Origin: Mycobacterium decipiens | GTDB taxonomy: Bacteria > Actinomycetota > Actinomycetes > Mycobacteriales > Mycobacteriaceae | Assembly (NCBI RefSeq): GCF_963853665.1 | Contig: NZ_OY970459.1 | Location: forward strand, 5,239,300-5,303,299 | Direction of reading: 5' to 3' | DNA: 64,000 bases | Part shown: positions 44,073 through 55,589 of the stretch, one piece after another | Layout: each line of letters begins with the position of its first letter | Position numbering within the stretch: position 1 is the stretch's first letter | The notes under the pieces: model-generated | Told to the model about the DNA's origin: nothing | Seen by the model: the letters and a program-made list of their open reading frames with translations, nothing else | Database searches by the model: none | Position numbers and translations under genes: made by a program

Positions 44073-45188
44073 CTAGCGCCGGTTTCCCCCGAGCGCGCGT
44101 TCGACGTCGGCGAGCAGATCATCGGTGTCCTCGATGCCTACCGCAATGCGTGCAAAGCCGTCGCCGACCGGGTCCCCCCAGCGAGCCCGGCGATCTACCG
44201 ACGTGTGGATCCCGCCGAAGCTGGTGGCTGCGATGAGCAGCTCGCTGCGCTGCACCAGAGCGTGCACGGCCGCGGCGTCGGCCAGCTCGACCGACACCAA
44301 GCCGCCGAACCTGCGCATCTGCGCGGCCGCTGCCGGATACGCGGGATCCCCGACCAGTCCCGGATAGCGCACGGCCCGTACGCCCGGATGGCCCCGCAGC
44401 ATCGTCGCTAGAGCCTGCGCGTTGCGGCATTGGCGGTCGTAGCGCAATCCGGCGCTGCCCAGGCTGCGCAGCACCAACCATGCCTCGAACGCACCCAGGA
44501 TCGCACCGGCGAGTATCCGCTGGCGTTCCACGGCGGCCATCAACTCGGGCTGGTTGCCGGCCACGTAACCGGCCAGCAGGTCGCTGTGACCGGACAGGGC
44601 TTTGCTGGCGCTGGCCACCACCAGGTCAGCACCCAGCGACAGCGGCTGCTGGCCCAGCGGCGTTGCCGTGGTGTTATCCACGATCAGACGAGCACCGCGA
44701 TCGTGGCAGATCGCGGCCAACCGGTACAGATCGACCACATCCAGACCCGGATTGGTGGGAGTTTCGGCCAGCACCACGTCGGCACCCGCGGAGACGTCGC
44801 AGATCTGCGAACTCGCCGCCTCGACAACCTTCACCCCGACGGGCACCAGGTGCTCGACGGCATAGCGGCGTACCTGGTAGTAGCCGTCGGCGGGCACCAC
44901 CAACACTGACCCGGGTTGGGTCAGCGCCCGCAGTGCGGCGCCGATGGCCGCCATGCCGGAGCCGAACACCAACGCCCCGGCCGCGCCCTCGAGTTCGGCG
45001 AGCGCCGATTCCAGATGTCGCCAGGTCGGATTGGAGCTGCGCCCGTAGGTGTCCAGGTCGGCGGTGTCGTCGGCCGGCAAGTGGTAGGTGGACGCCAAAA
45101 CCGGGTGTGGCGCCACCGGCTGGCCCGGGATGGCCAGCGACCTGGTCGCTTTCAGGCTGCGAGTGGAATCGCCATACCGACTGGTCAT
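44073..45188 (-). CDS. Cys/Met metabolism PLP-dependent enzyme (cystathionine gamma-lyase-like)
   Basis: A 371-residue fold-type I PLP enzyme. It shows TYGRSSNPTWRHLESALAEL (about 48-67), FGSGMAAIGAALRAL, ETPTNPGLDVVDL, VDNTTATPLGQQPLSLGADL and the PLP lysine in VASASKALSGHSDLLAGYV (about 197). Members cleave or form cystathionine, linking methionine and cysteine. The C-terminal SFGGIHTSVDRRARW is also typical. It is not in the M. tuberculosis pcnA-mutT4 interval as I recall. Divergent from mutT4. Confidence 0.88.
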   Translation of the reverse strand: MTSRYGDSTRSLKATRSLAIPGQPVAPHPVLASTYHLPADDTADLDTYGRSSNPTWRHLESALAELEGAAGALVFGSGMAAIGAALRALTQPGSVLVVPADGYYQVRRYAVEHLVPVGVKVVEAASSQICDVSAGADVVLAETPTNPGLDVVDLYRLAAICHDRGARLIVDNTTATPLGQQPLSLGADLVVASASKALSGHSDLLAGYVAGNQPELMAAVERQRILAGAILGAFEAWLVLRSLGSAGLRYDRQCRNAQALATMLRGHPGVRAVRYPGLVGDPAYPAAAAQMRRFGGLVSVELADAAAVHALVQRSELLIAATSFGGIHTSVDRRARWGDPVGDGFARIAVGIEDTDDLLADVERALGGNRR

Positions 45189-45505
45189 CGGCGTTCACGC
45201 CACGGTAATGAATGAATGCCCAGCTCCACCGTCCCAGCCTTACTCACATGGGTAGCCGCCCGACGCGACCCGGTTTCCGCTACCGTGGCAAAGGCTACCG
45301 AGCGCCGCGCAGGGATACCGACGCGGACTCAGCCGAATCGCTGCACCCGGCTAGTCGCGCCTTGCACCCCACCACCGGCGCATGGTGACGCGAACCCACC
45401 CGGTGGCTGGGGCAGGCCCGAGAATCAACCCTGCTGCGCCGCCGCGGACCGAACAACCGGCGAGTACATCGGGAACACCCGCCCGTGCCAGCTAATATCG
45501 CTTGG
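45189..45505. other. Divergent intergenic region, PLP enzyme / mutT4
   Basis: 317 bp that should hold the promoters of both flanking genes. I could not assign a promoter or other site; no convincing gene is visible. Confidence 0.45.
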
Positions 45506-46252
45506 GTGTCGGACGGCGAACAAGCCAAACCGCGTCGGCGCCGGGGCAGGCGCCGGCGCCGTCGCGCCGTGGGCCCGGCCGAGAATCCTACGGACGCCCA
45601 ATCGGCCGGTGACGCCACCCCGACACCCGCAACCGCGAAACGATCCCGGTCCCGCTCGCCCCGTCGCGGGCCGAACCGGATGCGCACCGTGCACGAAACA
45701 TCGGCTGGCGGGCTGGTCATCGACGGTATCGATGGACCGCGGGACGCGCAGGTGGCGGCTCTGATCGGCCGCGTCGACCGGCGCGGACGGCTGCTGTGGT
45801 CGCTACCCAAGGGGCACATCGAGCTTGGCGAGACCGCCGAGCAGACCGCCATTCGCGAGGTCGCCGAGGAGACCGGCATTCGCGGCAGCGTGCTCGCCGC
45901 GCTGGGCCGCATCGACTACTGGTTCGTCACCGATGGCCGCCGGGTGCATAAGACCGTGCACCACTATTTGATGCGGTTCTTGGGCGGCGAGCTGTCCGAC
46001 GACGATCTCGAGGTCGCCGAGGTGGCGTGGGTGCCGCTCCAGGAACTGCCGTCCCGGTTGGCCTACGCCGACGAACGTCGACTGGCCGAGGTGGCCGACG
46101 AGCTGATCGACAAGCTACAGAGCGATGGCCCCGCGGCGCTTCCACCGCTACCGCCCAGCTCGCCCAGGCGACGAGCGCAGACGCACTCGCGCACCCGTCA
46201 TGCCGACGAATCAGCACCGGGCCGGAAGAACGGTCACGGGCCGGGGCCGTGA
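45506..46252 (+). CDS. mutT4: MutT4, Nudix hydrolase
   Basis: A 248-residue Nudix hydrolase, the same length as the M. tuberculosis protein. A highly basic N-terminus ([12 protein letters not shown]) precedes the Nudix domain. The Nudix box runs from Gly103 to about residue 125 ([20 protein letters not shown] plus TGI), with REVAEETG intact. It is expected to hydrolyse oxidised or other nucleoside di/triphosphates. The GTG at 45506 gives the conserved start. The stop overlaps the next gene by 4 bp (GTGA). Confidence 0.93.
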   Translation: MSDGEQAKPRRRRGRRRRRRAVGPAENPTDAQSAGDATPTPATAKRSRSRSPRRGPNRMRTVHETSAGGLVIDGIDGPRDAQVAALIGRVDRRGRLLWSLPKGHIELGETAEQTAIREVAEETGIRGSVLAALGRIDYWFVTDGRRVHKTVHHYLMRFLGGELSDDDLEVAEVAWVPLQELPSRLAYADERRLAEVADELIDKLQSDGPAALPPLPPSSPRRRAQTHSRTRHADESAPGRKNGHGPGP

Positions 46253-48654
46253 CCGCGCTGCTGCTCCGCTGGGCCGGATGGGTGCGCGTGACGGCAGCGA
46301 TCGGCATCGTGGCCGGCCTTGGGATGGCGCTCACGGTACCCGCCGCTGTGCCGCGGGCGACCGCCGGCGAGCCCAGCCCGACACCCTTTGTCCAGGTCCG
46401 CATCGATCAGGTGACGCCGGACCTGGTCACCACTTCCAGTGAACCCCTCGTCACCGTCAGCGGAATGGTGACCAATGTCGGCGACCGCCCAGTCCGCGAC
46501 GTGATGGTCCGGCTCGAGCACGCCGCGGCCGTGACGTCGTCGGTGGCGTTGCGCACCTCGCTCGACGGCAGCACCGACCAGTACCAGCCGGCCGCGGACT
46601 TCCTCACGGTGGCCGCCGAACTGCAGCGCGGTCAAGGGGCCGGTTTCATCCTCTCCGCCCCACTGCGCTCGCTGACCAAGCCGTCGTTGGCCGTCGACCA
46701 GCCCGGGATCTATCCGGTCTTGGTCAACGTCAACGGAACGCCCGACTACGGCGCGCCCGCGCGGCTCGACAATGCCCGATTCCTGCTGCCCGTGGTCGGG
46801 GTGCCACCCGACCACGCCAGCGACTTCGACTCGGCTGTCGCGCCCGAAACGACGAAGCCCGTATGGATCACCATGCTGTGGCCGCTGGCTGACCGGCCCC
46901 GGTTGGCCCCGGGTGTACCCGGTGGCACGATTCCGGTCCGGCTGGTTGACGACGACTTGGCGAACTCGCTGGCCAACGGCGGCCGGCTGGACATCCTGCT
47001 GTCCGCGGCCGAACTCGCCACCAGCCGCGATGTCGACCCCGACGGGGCCGTCGGCCGCGCGCTGTGCCTGGCCGTCGATCCGGATCTACTCGTCACCGTC
47101 AACGCCATGACCGGCGGCTACGTGGTGTCCGACTCACCCGACGGGGCCGCGCAACTGCCCGGCACCCCGACCCACCCCGGCACCGGCCAGGCCGCCGCGG
47201 TCAACTGGCTGGACCGATTACGCGCGCTGGCCCACCGGACCTGCGTGGCGCCACTGCCGTTCGCCCAAGCCGACCTGGACGCGTTGCAGCGCGTCAATGA
47301 TCCAGGCCTGAGCGCGATCGCCACCGTCAGCCCCGCCGACATCGTCGATCGCATCCTGGATGTCACCTCCACCCGCGGTGCAACCCTGTTGCCCGATGGC
47401 CCGTTGACCGACCGGGCGGTCAGCCTGCTCAGCGCCAACGACAGCACGGTCGCGATCGCGGCCGCCGACTTCAGCCCCGAGGAGGAGCAGGGTTCTGCCG
47501 AGATCGGCTCCGGGCTGTTGCCCGCGACCGCACCCCGGCGGTTGTCCCAACGGGTGGTGACCGCGCCATTCGATCCCGCAGTCGGTGCCGCGCTGGCCGC
47601 AGCGGGGACCAACCCGATCGTTCCTACCTATCTGGACCCCGCGCTGCTGGTTCGGATCGCGCATGACTCGGTCGCCGCGCGCCGCCAGGACGCCCTGGGC
47701 GCAATGCTGTGGCGCAGCTTGGAGCCGGAGGCCGCGCCACGCACCCAGATCCTGGTGCCGCCGGCGTCGTGGAGCCTGCAAAGCGACGACGCGCAGGTCA
47801 TCCTGACCGCGCTGGCCACCGCCATCCGGTCGGGTCTGGCGGTGCCGCGACCGCTGCCGGCGGTGATCGCCGAAGCTGCGGCCCGAACCGAACCGCCGGA
47901 GCCGCCCGGCGCCTACGCCGCCGCTCGGGGCCGGTTCAACGACGACGTCACCGCCGAGATCTCCGGCCAGGTTGGCCGGCTGTGGAAGCTGACCTCGGCG
48001 CTGGCTACCGATGACCGCACCGGGCTGACCGGCGTGCAGTACACCGCACCGCTACGCGAGGACATGCTGCGCGCGCTAAGCCAGTCGGTGCCCCCCGATA
48101 CTCGCAACGGGCTGGCCCGGCAGCGGCTGGCGGTGGTTGGCAAGACGATTGACGACCTTTTCGGTGCGGTGACCATCGTCAACCCGGGCGGCTCCTACAC
48201 CCTGGCCACCGAGCACAGTCCCCTACCGTTGGCGCTGCACAACGGCCTCGCTGTGCCAATCCGGGTCCGGCTGCAGGTTGATGCTCCGCCCGGGATGACG
48301 GTGACCGATGTCGGTCAGATCGAGCTGCCGCCCGGGTACCTGCCGCTACGGGTACCGATCGAGGTGAACTTCACCCAGCGGGTTGCCATCGATGTAGCGC
48401 TGCGGACCCCGGACGGCATGGCGCTGGGTGAGCCGGTGCGGCTATCGGTGCACTCCAACGCCTACGGCAAGGTGCTGTTCGCGATCACGCTGTCCGCGGC
48501 GGCGGTGCTGGTGGCGCTGGCGGGACGGCGCCTTTGGCACCGGTTCCGTGGCCAGCCCGATCGTGCCGACCTGGATCGACCCGACCCGCCGACCGGCAGA
48601 CACGCCCAGCCGCGCCGTGCGGTTCATCAGGTCGATGAAAAGCACCGGGTATGA
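46249..48654 (+). CDS. DUF6049-type membrane protein (Rv3909-like)
   Basis: An 801-residue protein with a signal/anchor helix at the start ([20 protein letters not shown]) and one C-terminal transmembrane helix ([21 protein letters not shown]), so a large extracytoplasmic domain is anchored at both ends. The domain begins [20 protein letters not shown] and includes a beta-sandwich near the C-terminus ([20 protein letters not shown]). The function is unknown; the conserved mutT4-DUF6049-murJ order in actinobacteria suggests cell-envelope work with MurJ. It overlaps murJ by 4 bp. Confidence 0.88.
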   Translation: MTALLLRWAGWVRVTAAIGIVAGLGMALTVPAAVPRATAGEPSPTPFVQVRIDQVTPDLVTTSSEPLVTVSGMVTNVGDRPVRDVMVRLEHAAAVTSSVALRTSLDGSTDQYQPAADFLTVAAELQRGQGAGFILSAPLRSLTKPSLAVDQPGIYPVLVNVNGTPDYGAPARLDNARFLLPVVGVPPDHASDFDSAVAPETTKPVWITMLWPLADRPRLAPGVPGGTIPVRLVDDDLANSLANGGRLDILLSAAELATSRDVDPDGAVGRALCLAVDPDLLVTVNAMTGGYVVSDSPDGAAQLPGTPTHPGTGQAAAVNWLDRLRALAHRTCVAPLPFAQADLDALQRVNDPGLSAIATVSPADIVDRILDVTSTRGATLLPDGPLTDRAVSLLSANDSTVAIAAADFSPEEEQGSAEIGSGLLPATAPRRLSQRVVTAPFDPAVGAALAAAGTNPIVPTYLDPALLVRIAHDSVAARRQDALGAMLWRSLEPEAAPRTQILVPPASWSLQSDDAQVILTALATAIRSGLAVPRPLPAVIAEAAARTEPPEPPGAYAAARGRFNDDVTAEISGQVGRLWKLTSALATDDRTGLTGVQYTAPLREDMLRALSQSVPPDTRNGLARQRLAVVGKTIDDLFGAVTIVNPGGSYTLATEHSPLPLALHNGLAVPIRVRLQVDAPPGMTVTDVGQIELPPGYLPLRVPIEVNFTQRVAIDVALRTPDGMALGEPVRLSVHSNAYGKVLFAITLSAAAVLVALAGRRLWHRFRGQPDRADLDRPDPPTGRHAQPRRAVHQVDEKHRV

Positions 48655-51600
48655 ATCCCACTCCCCGGCGGACGCCGGCGGCATCGCGGCGACAGCCGCA
48701 GCCACCCCCGCAGTCCCAACCACGAGGCCCCATTCCGCCGCCGGGCCTTCCGCCGCGGCCGGGGTGGATACCGCAGCAGCACCCCGCCCAGGGGCTAGCA
48801 CAGCGGCAACCCGAACTGTCCGACGCGGCGCTGGTATCGCGCTCGTGGGCGATGGCATTCGCGACACTGATCAGCCGGATCACCGGGTTTGCCCGGATTG
48901 TGCTGCTGGCCGCGATCCTGGGCGCCGCGCTGGCCAGCTCGTTCTCGGTGGCCAACCAGCTGCCGAACCTGGTTGCCGCACTCGTGCTGGAGGCCACCTT
49001 CACGGCGATCTTCGTCCCGGTGCTGGCTCGCGCCGAGCAGGACGACCCGGACGGTGGCGCGGCGTTCGTGCGCCGCTTGGTCACGCTGGCGACCACTCTG
49101 TTGCTGGGAGCCACCGCGCTGTCGGTGCTGGCCGCGCCACTGCTGGTGCGGCTGATGCTGGGTACCAATCCACAGGTCAACGAGCCACTGACCACGGCGT
49201 TCGCCTACCTGCTGCTGCCACAGGTGCTGGTTTACGGCCTGTCGTCGGTGTTCATGGCGATCCTGAACACCCGCAACGTATTCGGGCCGCCGGCCTGGGC
49301 GCCGGTCGTCAACAACGTGGTGGCCATCGCGACCCTCGCGGCGTATCTAGCGGTCCCCGGCGAGCTTTCCGTCGACCCGGTTCGGATGGGCAACGCCAAG
49401 CTGCTGGTGCTCGGCATCGGCACCACCGCAGGCGTGTTTGCGCAGGCCGCGGTGCTGCTGGTGGCCATCGGGCGTGAGCACATCAGCCTGCGCCCGCTGT
49501 GGGGAATCGATCAGCGGCTCAAGCGTTTTGGCGCGATGGCCGCCGCGATGGTGCTCTATGTGCTGATCAGTCAGCTCGGACTGGTGGTGGGCAACCAGAT
49601 CGCCAGCACGGCAGCGGCTTCCGGCCCCGCGATCTACAACTACGCCTGGCTGGTGCTGATGCTGCCGTTCGGCATGATCGGGGTGACCGTGCTGACGGTG
49701 GTGATGCCGCGGTTGAGCCGCAACGCCGCCGCCGACGACACCCCCGCCGTGCTCGCCGATCTGTCCCTGGCCACCCGGCTGACCATGATCACGCTGATCC
49801 CGACGGTGGCGTTCATGACAGTCGGCGGACCGGCGATCGGTAGCGCGCTGTTTGCCTATGGCAATTTCGGGAACGTCGACGCCGGATACCTGGGCGCGGC
49901 GATCGCGTTGTCGGCGTTCACGCTGATCCCCTACGCGTTGGTGCTGTTGCAGCTGCGCGTGTTCTACGCCCGCGAACAACCGTGGACGCCAATCGCGATC
50001 ATCGTGGTCATCACCACCGTCAAGATTGTCGGCTCGCTGTTGGTGCCGCATGTCACCGGTGATCCCCAGCTGGTCGCGGGCTATCTCGGGCTGGCCAACG
50101 GTCTCGGCTTTCTCGCCGGTGCGCTCGTCGGCTACTACCTACTGCGTCGCACCCTCCGGCCCGGCGGTGGCCAGCTGATCGGCGCCGGCGAGGCACGGAC
50201 CGTCCTGGTGACCGTCGCCGCGTCGTTGCTGGCCGGACTGCTGGCGCAGGTGGCCGATCGGCTACTGGGACTGGGCGAGCTAACCGCCCGTGCGGGTGGC
50301 GTCGGTTCGCTGCTGCGATTGTTGGTGCTGGCGCTGATCATGGGGCCGATCGTGGCCGCGGTCATGCTCCGCGCACAGGTCCCCGAGGCGCGGGCGGCGC
50401 TAAATGCTGTGCAAGCCCGCATCAGGGGCCGACGCCCGAAGGCCGAACTGCGCACTGCGAGTGGGCAGGATCAATCGTCCGGCCGCGCGCCGGTCACGTA
50501 CCCTGAGCGAAGGAGTTTGCCGCCGGGGGGGAGTGTGGTCGCGGAGCCGATCCGGCGCGGGCCTCCGGAGCAGGTAGCCAGAGCCGCGATAGCGAAAGGA
50601 CCGGAGGTGACGGACCGCCCATCGGAGAGCGCCTCGTTCGGTTCGGCGTCAGGTGCCGAGCTGTCGCGGCCGGTTGCCGACGAGTTCCAGCCCGACATTC
50701 CGGCCGGCCCCGACCGGGGCCCCGCTTCCCGGCCACGCCCGTCCGACGAGCAAAACGGCGATCTCTCAGCCGATCCGGCCCGGGGCCCGATTTCCTTCGA
50801 CGCGCCCCGCGAACCGGGCCCCGAACCGTCCGGACCCCCAGACGATGTCCAACTGGTACCCGGCGCCCGCATCGCCAACGGTCGCTATCGCCTGCTGCTC
50901 TCCCACGGGGGCGTGCCACCCTTGCAGTTCTGGCAGGCGCTGGATACGGCGCTGGACCGGCAGGTGGCGCTGACCTTCGTCGACCCGCAAGGTGTCTTGC
51001 CCGACGAGGTGCTCCAGGAGATCCTGTCGCGCACATTGCGGCTCAGCCGTATCGACAAGCCCGGTGTGGCCCGGGTGCTCGACGTCCTGCACACCCGGGC
51101 CGGCGGCTTGGTGGTCGCGGAGTGGATCCGCGGGGGTTCGTTGCAGGAAGTCGCCGATACCTCACCGTCGCCGGTCGGCGCCATCCGGGCGATGCAATCG
51201 CTGGCCGCGGCCGCAGACGCTGCCCACCGCACGGGTGTCGCCCTTTCGGTCGACCATCCCAGCCGGGTGCGTGTCAGCATCGAAGGCGACGTCGTACTGG
51301 CCTACCCCGCGACCATGCCCGACGCGAACCCGCAGGACGACATCCGCGGTATCGGTGCCTCGCTGTATGCCCTGCTGATCAACCGGTGGCCGCTGCCGGA
51401 GTCGGGCGTACGCAGCGGGTTGGCACCGGCGGAGCGCGACGCCGCCGGCCATCCCGTCGAACCCGCCGTCGTCGACCCTGACATCCCCTTCCAGATTTCC
51501 GCCGTGGCGGCCCGGTCGGTTCAAGAGGACGGCGGGATACGCAGCGCGTCAACGCTGTTGAACCTGCTGCAGCAGGCGACTGCGGTGGCCGATCGCACCG

Positions 51601-52310
51601 AGGTGTTGGGAACGATCGACGAGCTGCCGGTCCCGGCGGCGCCCCGCCCATCGACACCGGACAGGGAAACCTACACCCGCCGGCGCCGCAACCTGCTGAT
51701 CGGCATCGGCGCGGGCGCGGCCGTCCTCCTGGTGGCCCTGCTGGTCTTGGCTTCGGTGTTAAGCCGGATTTTCGGCGATGTCGGCGGCCTCAACAAGGAC
51801 GAGCTGGGCCTCAACGCACCCACCTCATCGACTTCGCCGGCGAGTTCGGCGCCGCCCGGCAGCGTCGTCAAACCCACGAAGGTCACGGTCTTCTCCCCCG
51901 ACGGTGGAGCCGACAACCCCAGCCAGGCCGATTTGGCGATCGACGGCAATTCGAGCACCTCGTGGAAAACCGACGTCTACACCGATCCCGTCCCGTTCCC
52001 CGGTTTCAAGAACGGGGTCGGGTTGATGTTGCAGCTGCCCCAGTCCACGGTCGTCGGCACCGTCGCCATTAACGTGGCCAGCACCGGCACCAAGGTGGAA
52101 ATCCGCTCGGCATCCACGCCGACACCGGCCACGCTGGAGGACACCACCGTGTTGGCTTCGGCTACAGCGCTCAAGCCCGGTCCCAACACCATCTCGGTCA
52201 AAGGGGCCGCACCGACCTCAAATCTGCTGGTATGGATCTCAACCTTGGGAACCACCGACGGTAAGAGCCAAGCCGACATCTCGGAGATCACCGTCTACGC
52301 CGCATCCTGA
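48651..52310 (+). CDS. murJ: MurJ (MviN) lipid II flippase fused to a pseudokinase and extracytoplasmic domain
   Basis: A 1219-residue fusion. Residues about 60-590 are the MVF-family flippase with about 14 helices (RSWAMAFATLISRITGFARI; MLPFGMIGVTVLTVVMPRLS), which exports lipid II. After a disordered linker, about 730-980 is a kinase-like domain (GARIANGRYRLLLSHGGVPP) lacking recognisable catalytic motifs, i.e. the pseudokinase that recruits FhaA after PknB phosphorylation in M. tuberculosis. A single helix (about 1012-1035, LIGIGAGAAVLLVALLVLAS) leads to a discoidin-like domain at the C-terminus (KVTVFSPDGGADNPSQADLA). Confidence 0.95.
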   Translation: MNPTPRRTPAASRRQPQPPPQSQPRGPIPPPGLPPRPGWIPQQHPAQGLAQRQPELSDAALVSRSWAMAFATLISRITGFARIVLLAAILGAALASSFSVANQLPNLVAALVLEATFTAIFVPVLARAEQDDPDGGAAFVRRLVTLATTLLLGATALSVLAAPLLVRLMLGTNPQVNEPLTTAFAYLLLPQVLVYGLSSVFMAILNTRNVFGPPAWAPVVNNVVAIATLAAYLAVPGELSVDPVRMGNAKLLVLGIGTTAGVFAQAAVLLVAIGREHISLRPLWGIDQRLKRFGAMAAAMVLYVLISQLGLVVGNQIASTAAASGPAIYNYAWLVLMLPFGMIGVTVLTVVMPRLSRNAAADDTPAVLADLSLATRLTMITLIPTVAFMTVGGPAIGSALFAYGNFGNVDAGYLGAAIALSAFTLIPYALVLLQLRVFYAREQPWTPIAIIVVITTVKIVGSLLVPHVTGDPQLVAGYLGLANGLGFLAGALVGYYLLRRTLRPGGGQLIGAGEARTVLVTVAASLLAGLLAQVADRLLGLGELTARAGGVGSLLRLLVLALIMGPIVAAVMLRAQVPEARAALNAVQARIRGRRPKAELRTASGQDQSSGRAPVTYPERRSLPPGGSVVAEPIRRGPPEQVARAAIAKGPEVTDRPSESASFGSASGAELSRPVADEFQPDIPAGPDRGPASRPRPSDEQNGDLSADPARGPISFDAPREPGPEPSGPPDDVQLVPGARIANGRYRLLLSHGGVPPLQFWQALDTALDRQVALTFVDPQGVLPDEVLQEILSRTLRLSRIDKPGVARVLDVLHTRAGGLVVAEWIRGGSLQEVADTSPSPVGAIRAMQSLAAAADAAHRTGVALSVDHPSRVRVSIEGDVVLAYPATMPDANPQDDIRGIGASLYALLINRWPLPESGVRSGLAPAERDAAGHPVEPAVVDPDIPFQISAVAARSVQEDGGIRSASTLLNLLQQATAVADRTEVLGTIDELPVPAAPRPSTPDRETYTRRRRNLLIGIGAGAAVLLVALLVLASVLSRIFGDVGGLNKDELGLNAPTSSTSPASSAPPGSVVKPTKVTVFSPDGGADNPSQADLAIDGNSSTSWKTDVYTDPVPFPGFKNGVGLMLQLPQSTVVGTVAINVASTGTKVEIRSASTPTPATLEDTTVLASATALKPGPNTISVKGAAPTSNLLVWISTLGTTDGKSQADISEITVYAAS

Positions 52311-52384
52311 CCGGGTCCGGTACCGGCAGTACCGGCCAGCCGGGGTGAAGTGCCACGCCCGCACCGATTGGTTACTGTCCGGCC

Positions 52385-52966
52385 GTGGGTTCCGGGAGCC
52401 GTCACGAACGCAGCGACGCCGAGCTGCTGGCCGCCCATGTCGCCGGCGACCGGCACGCCTTCGATCAGTTGTTCGTCCGTCATCACCGCCAGCTACACCG
52501 GCTCGCGCGGCTCACCAGTCGGACCCCCGAAGACGCCGACGACGCCCTGCAAGACGCCATGCTGTCAGCACACCGCGGCGCCGGCTCTTTCCGGTACGAC
52601 GCCGCCGTCAGCAGTTGGCTGCACCGCATCGTGGTCAACGCTTGCCTGGACCGGCTGCGTCGAACCAACGCTGCGCCGACCACCCCGTTGGAGGACGTGT
52701 ATCCGGTCGCCGATCGGACGGCTCAGGTCGAGACCGCGATCGTGGTGCAGCGGGCATTGCTGCGGCTGCCGGTTGAACAACGCGCCGCAGTGGTCGCCGT
52801 GGACATGCAGGGGTACTCGGTCGCCGACACCGCCCGGATGCTGGGGGTGGCCGAGGGCACCGTCAAGAGCCGCTGCGCCCGAGCGCGGGCCCGCCTCGCG
52901 CGGCTGTTGGGCTACCTGAACACAGGTGCCGACACCACCTCCGACCGCGCTGCTGGTCAGCCATAG
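52385..52966 (+). CDS. sigM: SigM, ECF RNA polymerase sigma factor
   Basis: A 193-residue ECF sigma factor. Region 2 (RSDAELLAAHVAGDRHAFDQ; TPEDADDALQDAMLSAHRGA; RYDAAVSSWLHRIVVNACLD) and region 4 (LPVEQRAAVVAVDMQGYSVA; MLGVAEGTVKSRCARARARL) are both complete. In M. tuberculosis SigM positively regulates ESX-4-type esx genes and lipid genes. It starts with GTG at 52385 and is followed 72 bp on by its anti-sigma factor. Confidence 0.95.
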   Translation: MGSGSRHERSDAELLAAHVAGDRHAFDQLFVRHHRQLHRLARLTSRTPEDADDALQDAMLSAHRGAGSFRYDAAVSSWLHRIVVNACLDRLRRTNAAPTTPLEDVYPVADRTAQVETAIVVQRALLRLPVEQRAAVVAVDMQGYSVADTARMLGVAEGTVKSRCARARARLARLLGYLNTGADTTSDRAAGQP

Positions 52967-53038
52967 CACCGACCGGTGCGCTAGCCGCTGGCCCCCGCAC
53001 TTGGCGATCGCTACCGGGCATGACGGACACTGGGGCCG

Positions 53039-53815
53039 ATGAATGCCGCCGACAAGGACCCCGAGGAATGCGATGCCGCCGGCTTCGCGGACCCGCCGCT
53101 GACCGTTGAGCTGCTCGCCGACCTGCAGGCGGGTCTGCTGGACGACGCAACCGCCGCCCGCGTCCGCAGCCAGGTCCGCTCGGACCCGCAGGCCCAGCAA
53201 ATCCTGCGCGCGTTGAACCAGGCGCGTCGCGATGTCGCCAGCGTCGGCGCCGACCCCGCTTCCGCGCCAAACGCTCCCCCGGCGGTCACCGCCAGAATCT
53301 TGGCGGCGCTGCGGTCCGCGCGCCCGAGCACCTCACCCGGCGCCGCTCACGCCGCCCGCCCACCCGTCCACCCCACCCGCGTGATCGCCGGTGTGGCGGG
53401 GTTGTGCGCGGTGGTCGCAGCGATCGGTCTCGGAACCGCGGCGCTACTCGATCGACCGCCCCCCACGCCTAGCGCGCCGGCCACCGCGCAGCACATCACG
53501 GTGTCGGCGCCTGCCGCGGTGATACCGCTGTCACAGCCGCAGATCCTCGAACTGCTCCGCACCTCTCCGGACTATGGCCCACTGGGAGGCCCGCTGCACG
53601 ACCCGTCCCGACGCGCGTCCTGCCTCAGCGGCCTCGGTTATCCGGCGTCCACCCCGGTGCTGGGCGCACAGCCGATCGATATCAACGCCACGCCCGCCGT
53701 GCTATTGGTGGTGCCCGCAGATACCCCCGACAAGCTGGCCGTTTTCGCAGTGACGTCGCATTGCAGCGCTGCCGATACCGGGCTCTTGGCTAGCACAATG
53801 GTCCCCCGCGCTTGA
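53039..53815 (+). CDS. rsmA: RsmA, anti-sigma-M factor
   Basis: A 258-residue membrane anti-sigma factor. The cytosolic N-terminus (LTVELLADLQAGLLDDATAA; RVRSQVRSDPQAQQILRALN) binds SigM. One transmembrane helix lies at about 117-138 (VIAGVAGLCAVVAAIGLGTA), followed by an extracytoplasmic domain with two cysteines (SRRASCLSGLGYP and TSHCSAADTG) that might form a disulfide. The name rsmA for this gene is the mycobacterial regulator-of-SigM usage, not the rRNA methyltransferase. Confidence 0.92.
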   Translation: MNAADKDPEECDAAGFADPPLTVELLADLQAGLLDDATAARVRSQVRSDPQAQQILRALNQARRDVASVGADPASAPNAPPAVTARILAALRSARPSTSPGAAHAARPPVHPTRVIAGVAGLCAVVAAIGLGTAALLDRPPPTPSAPATAQHITVSAPAAVIPLSQPQILELLRTSPDYGPLGGPLHDPSRRASCLSGLGYPASTPVLGAQPIDINATPAVLLVVPADTPDKLAVFAVTSHCSAADTGLLASTMVPRA

Positions 53816-53899
53816 CGGGTTTGCGTGCTGTGGGTCGCCTGCGGGAACAGCAATGCCTACGCTGGCGTTCGTCGTCTGGAGATCTGCACTCGTACCTGA

Positions 53900-55290
<1,391 letters not shown>

Positions 55291-55294
55291 CGCG

Positions 55295-55454
55295 ATGGTG
55301 GCGACCCGCCGCGCCCGGCCACCCCGCGCTTGCGATCGCCACCGACCCAAATGGTGGCGACCCGCCACGCCCGGCCACCCCGCGCTTGCGATCGCCACCG
55401 ACCCAAATGGTGGCGACCCGCCACGCCCGGCCACCCCGCGCTTGCGATCGCCAC
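55295..55454 (+). repeat. 56-bp tandem repeat, 2.9 copies, downstream of trxC
   Basis: Copies at 55295-55350, 55351-55406 and 55407-55454 (last truncated). Copies 1 and 2 differ at one base. Each unit contains GGTGGCGA and TCGCCACC, a perfect 8-bp inverted repeat flanking a GC-rich middle, so each could fold as a hairpin. The array lies between trxC and cwlM and could act as a terminator, a cruciform or a variable-number locus. Confidence 0.92.
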
Positions 55455-55589
55455 GGTCCCCTTCTGGTTGGCTGGATGGGGCTCGCGGTTAGCCTGGGGT
55501 TTTCCCGAAATCGATAAGGATCTGCGACAATACCCGTTGGCTGTCCTGCATTTGTCAACGACGTGAGCTAGTCCCGGAGGGCCCTTGGT

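Noticed and set aside
55295..55454. CRISPR array
   Set aside because: The units are directly adjacent with no spacers, and there are no cas genes.
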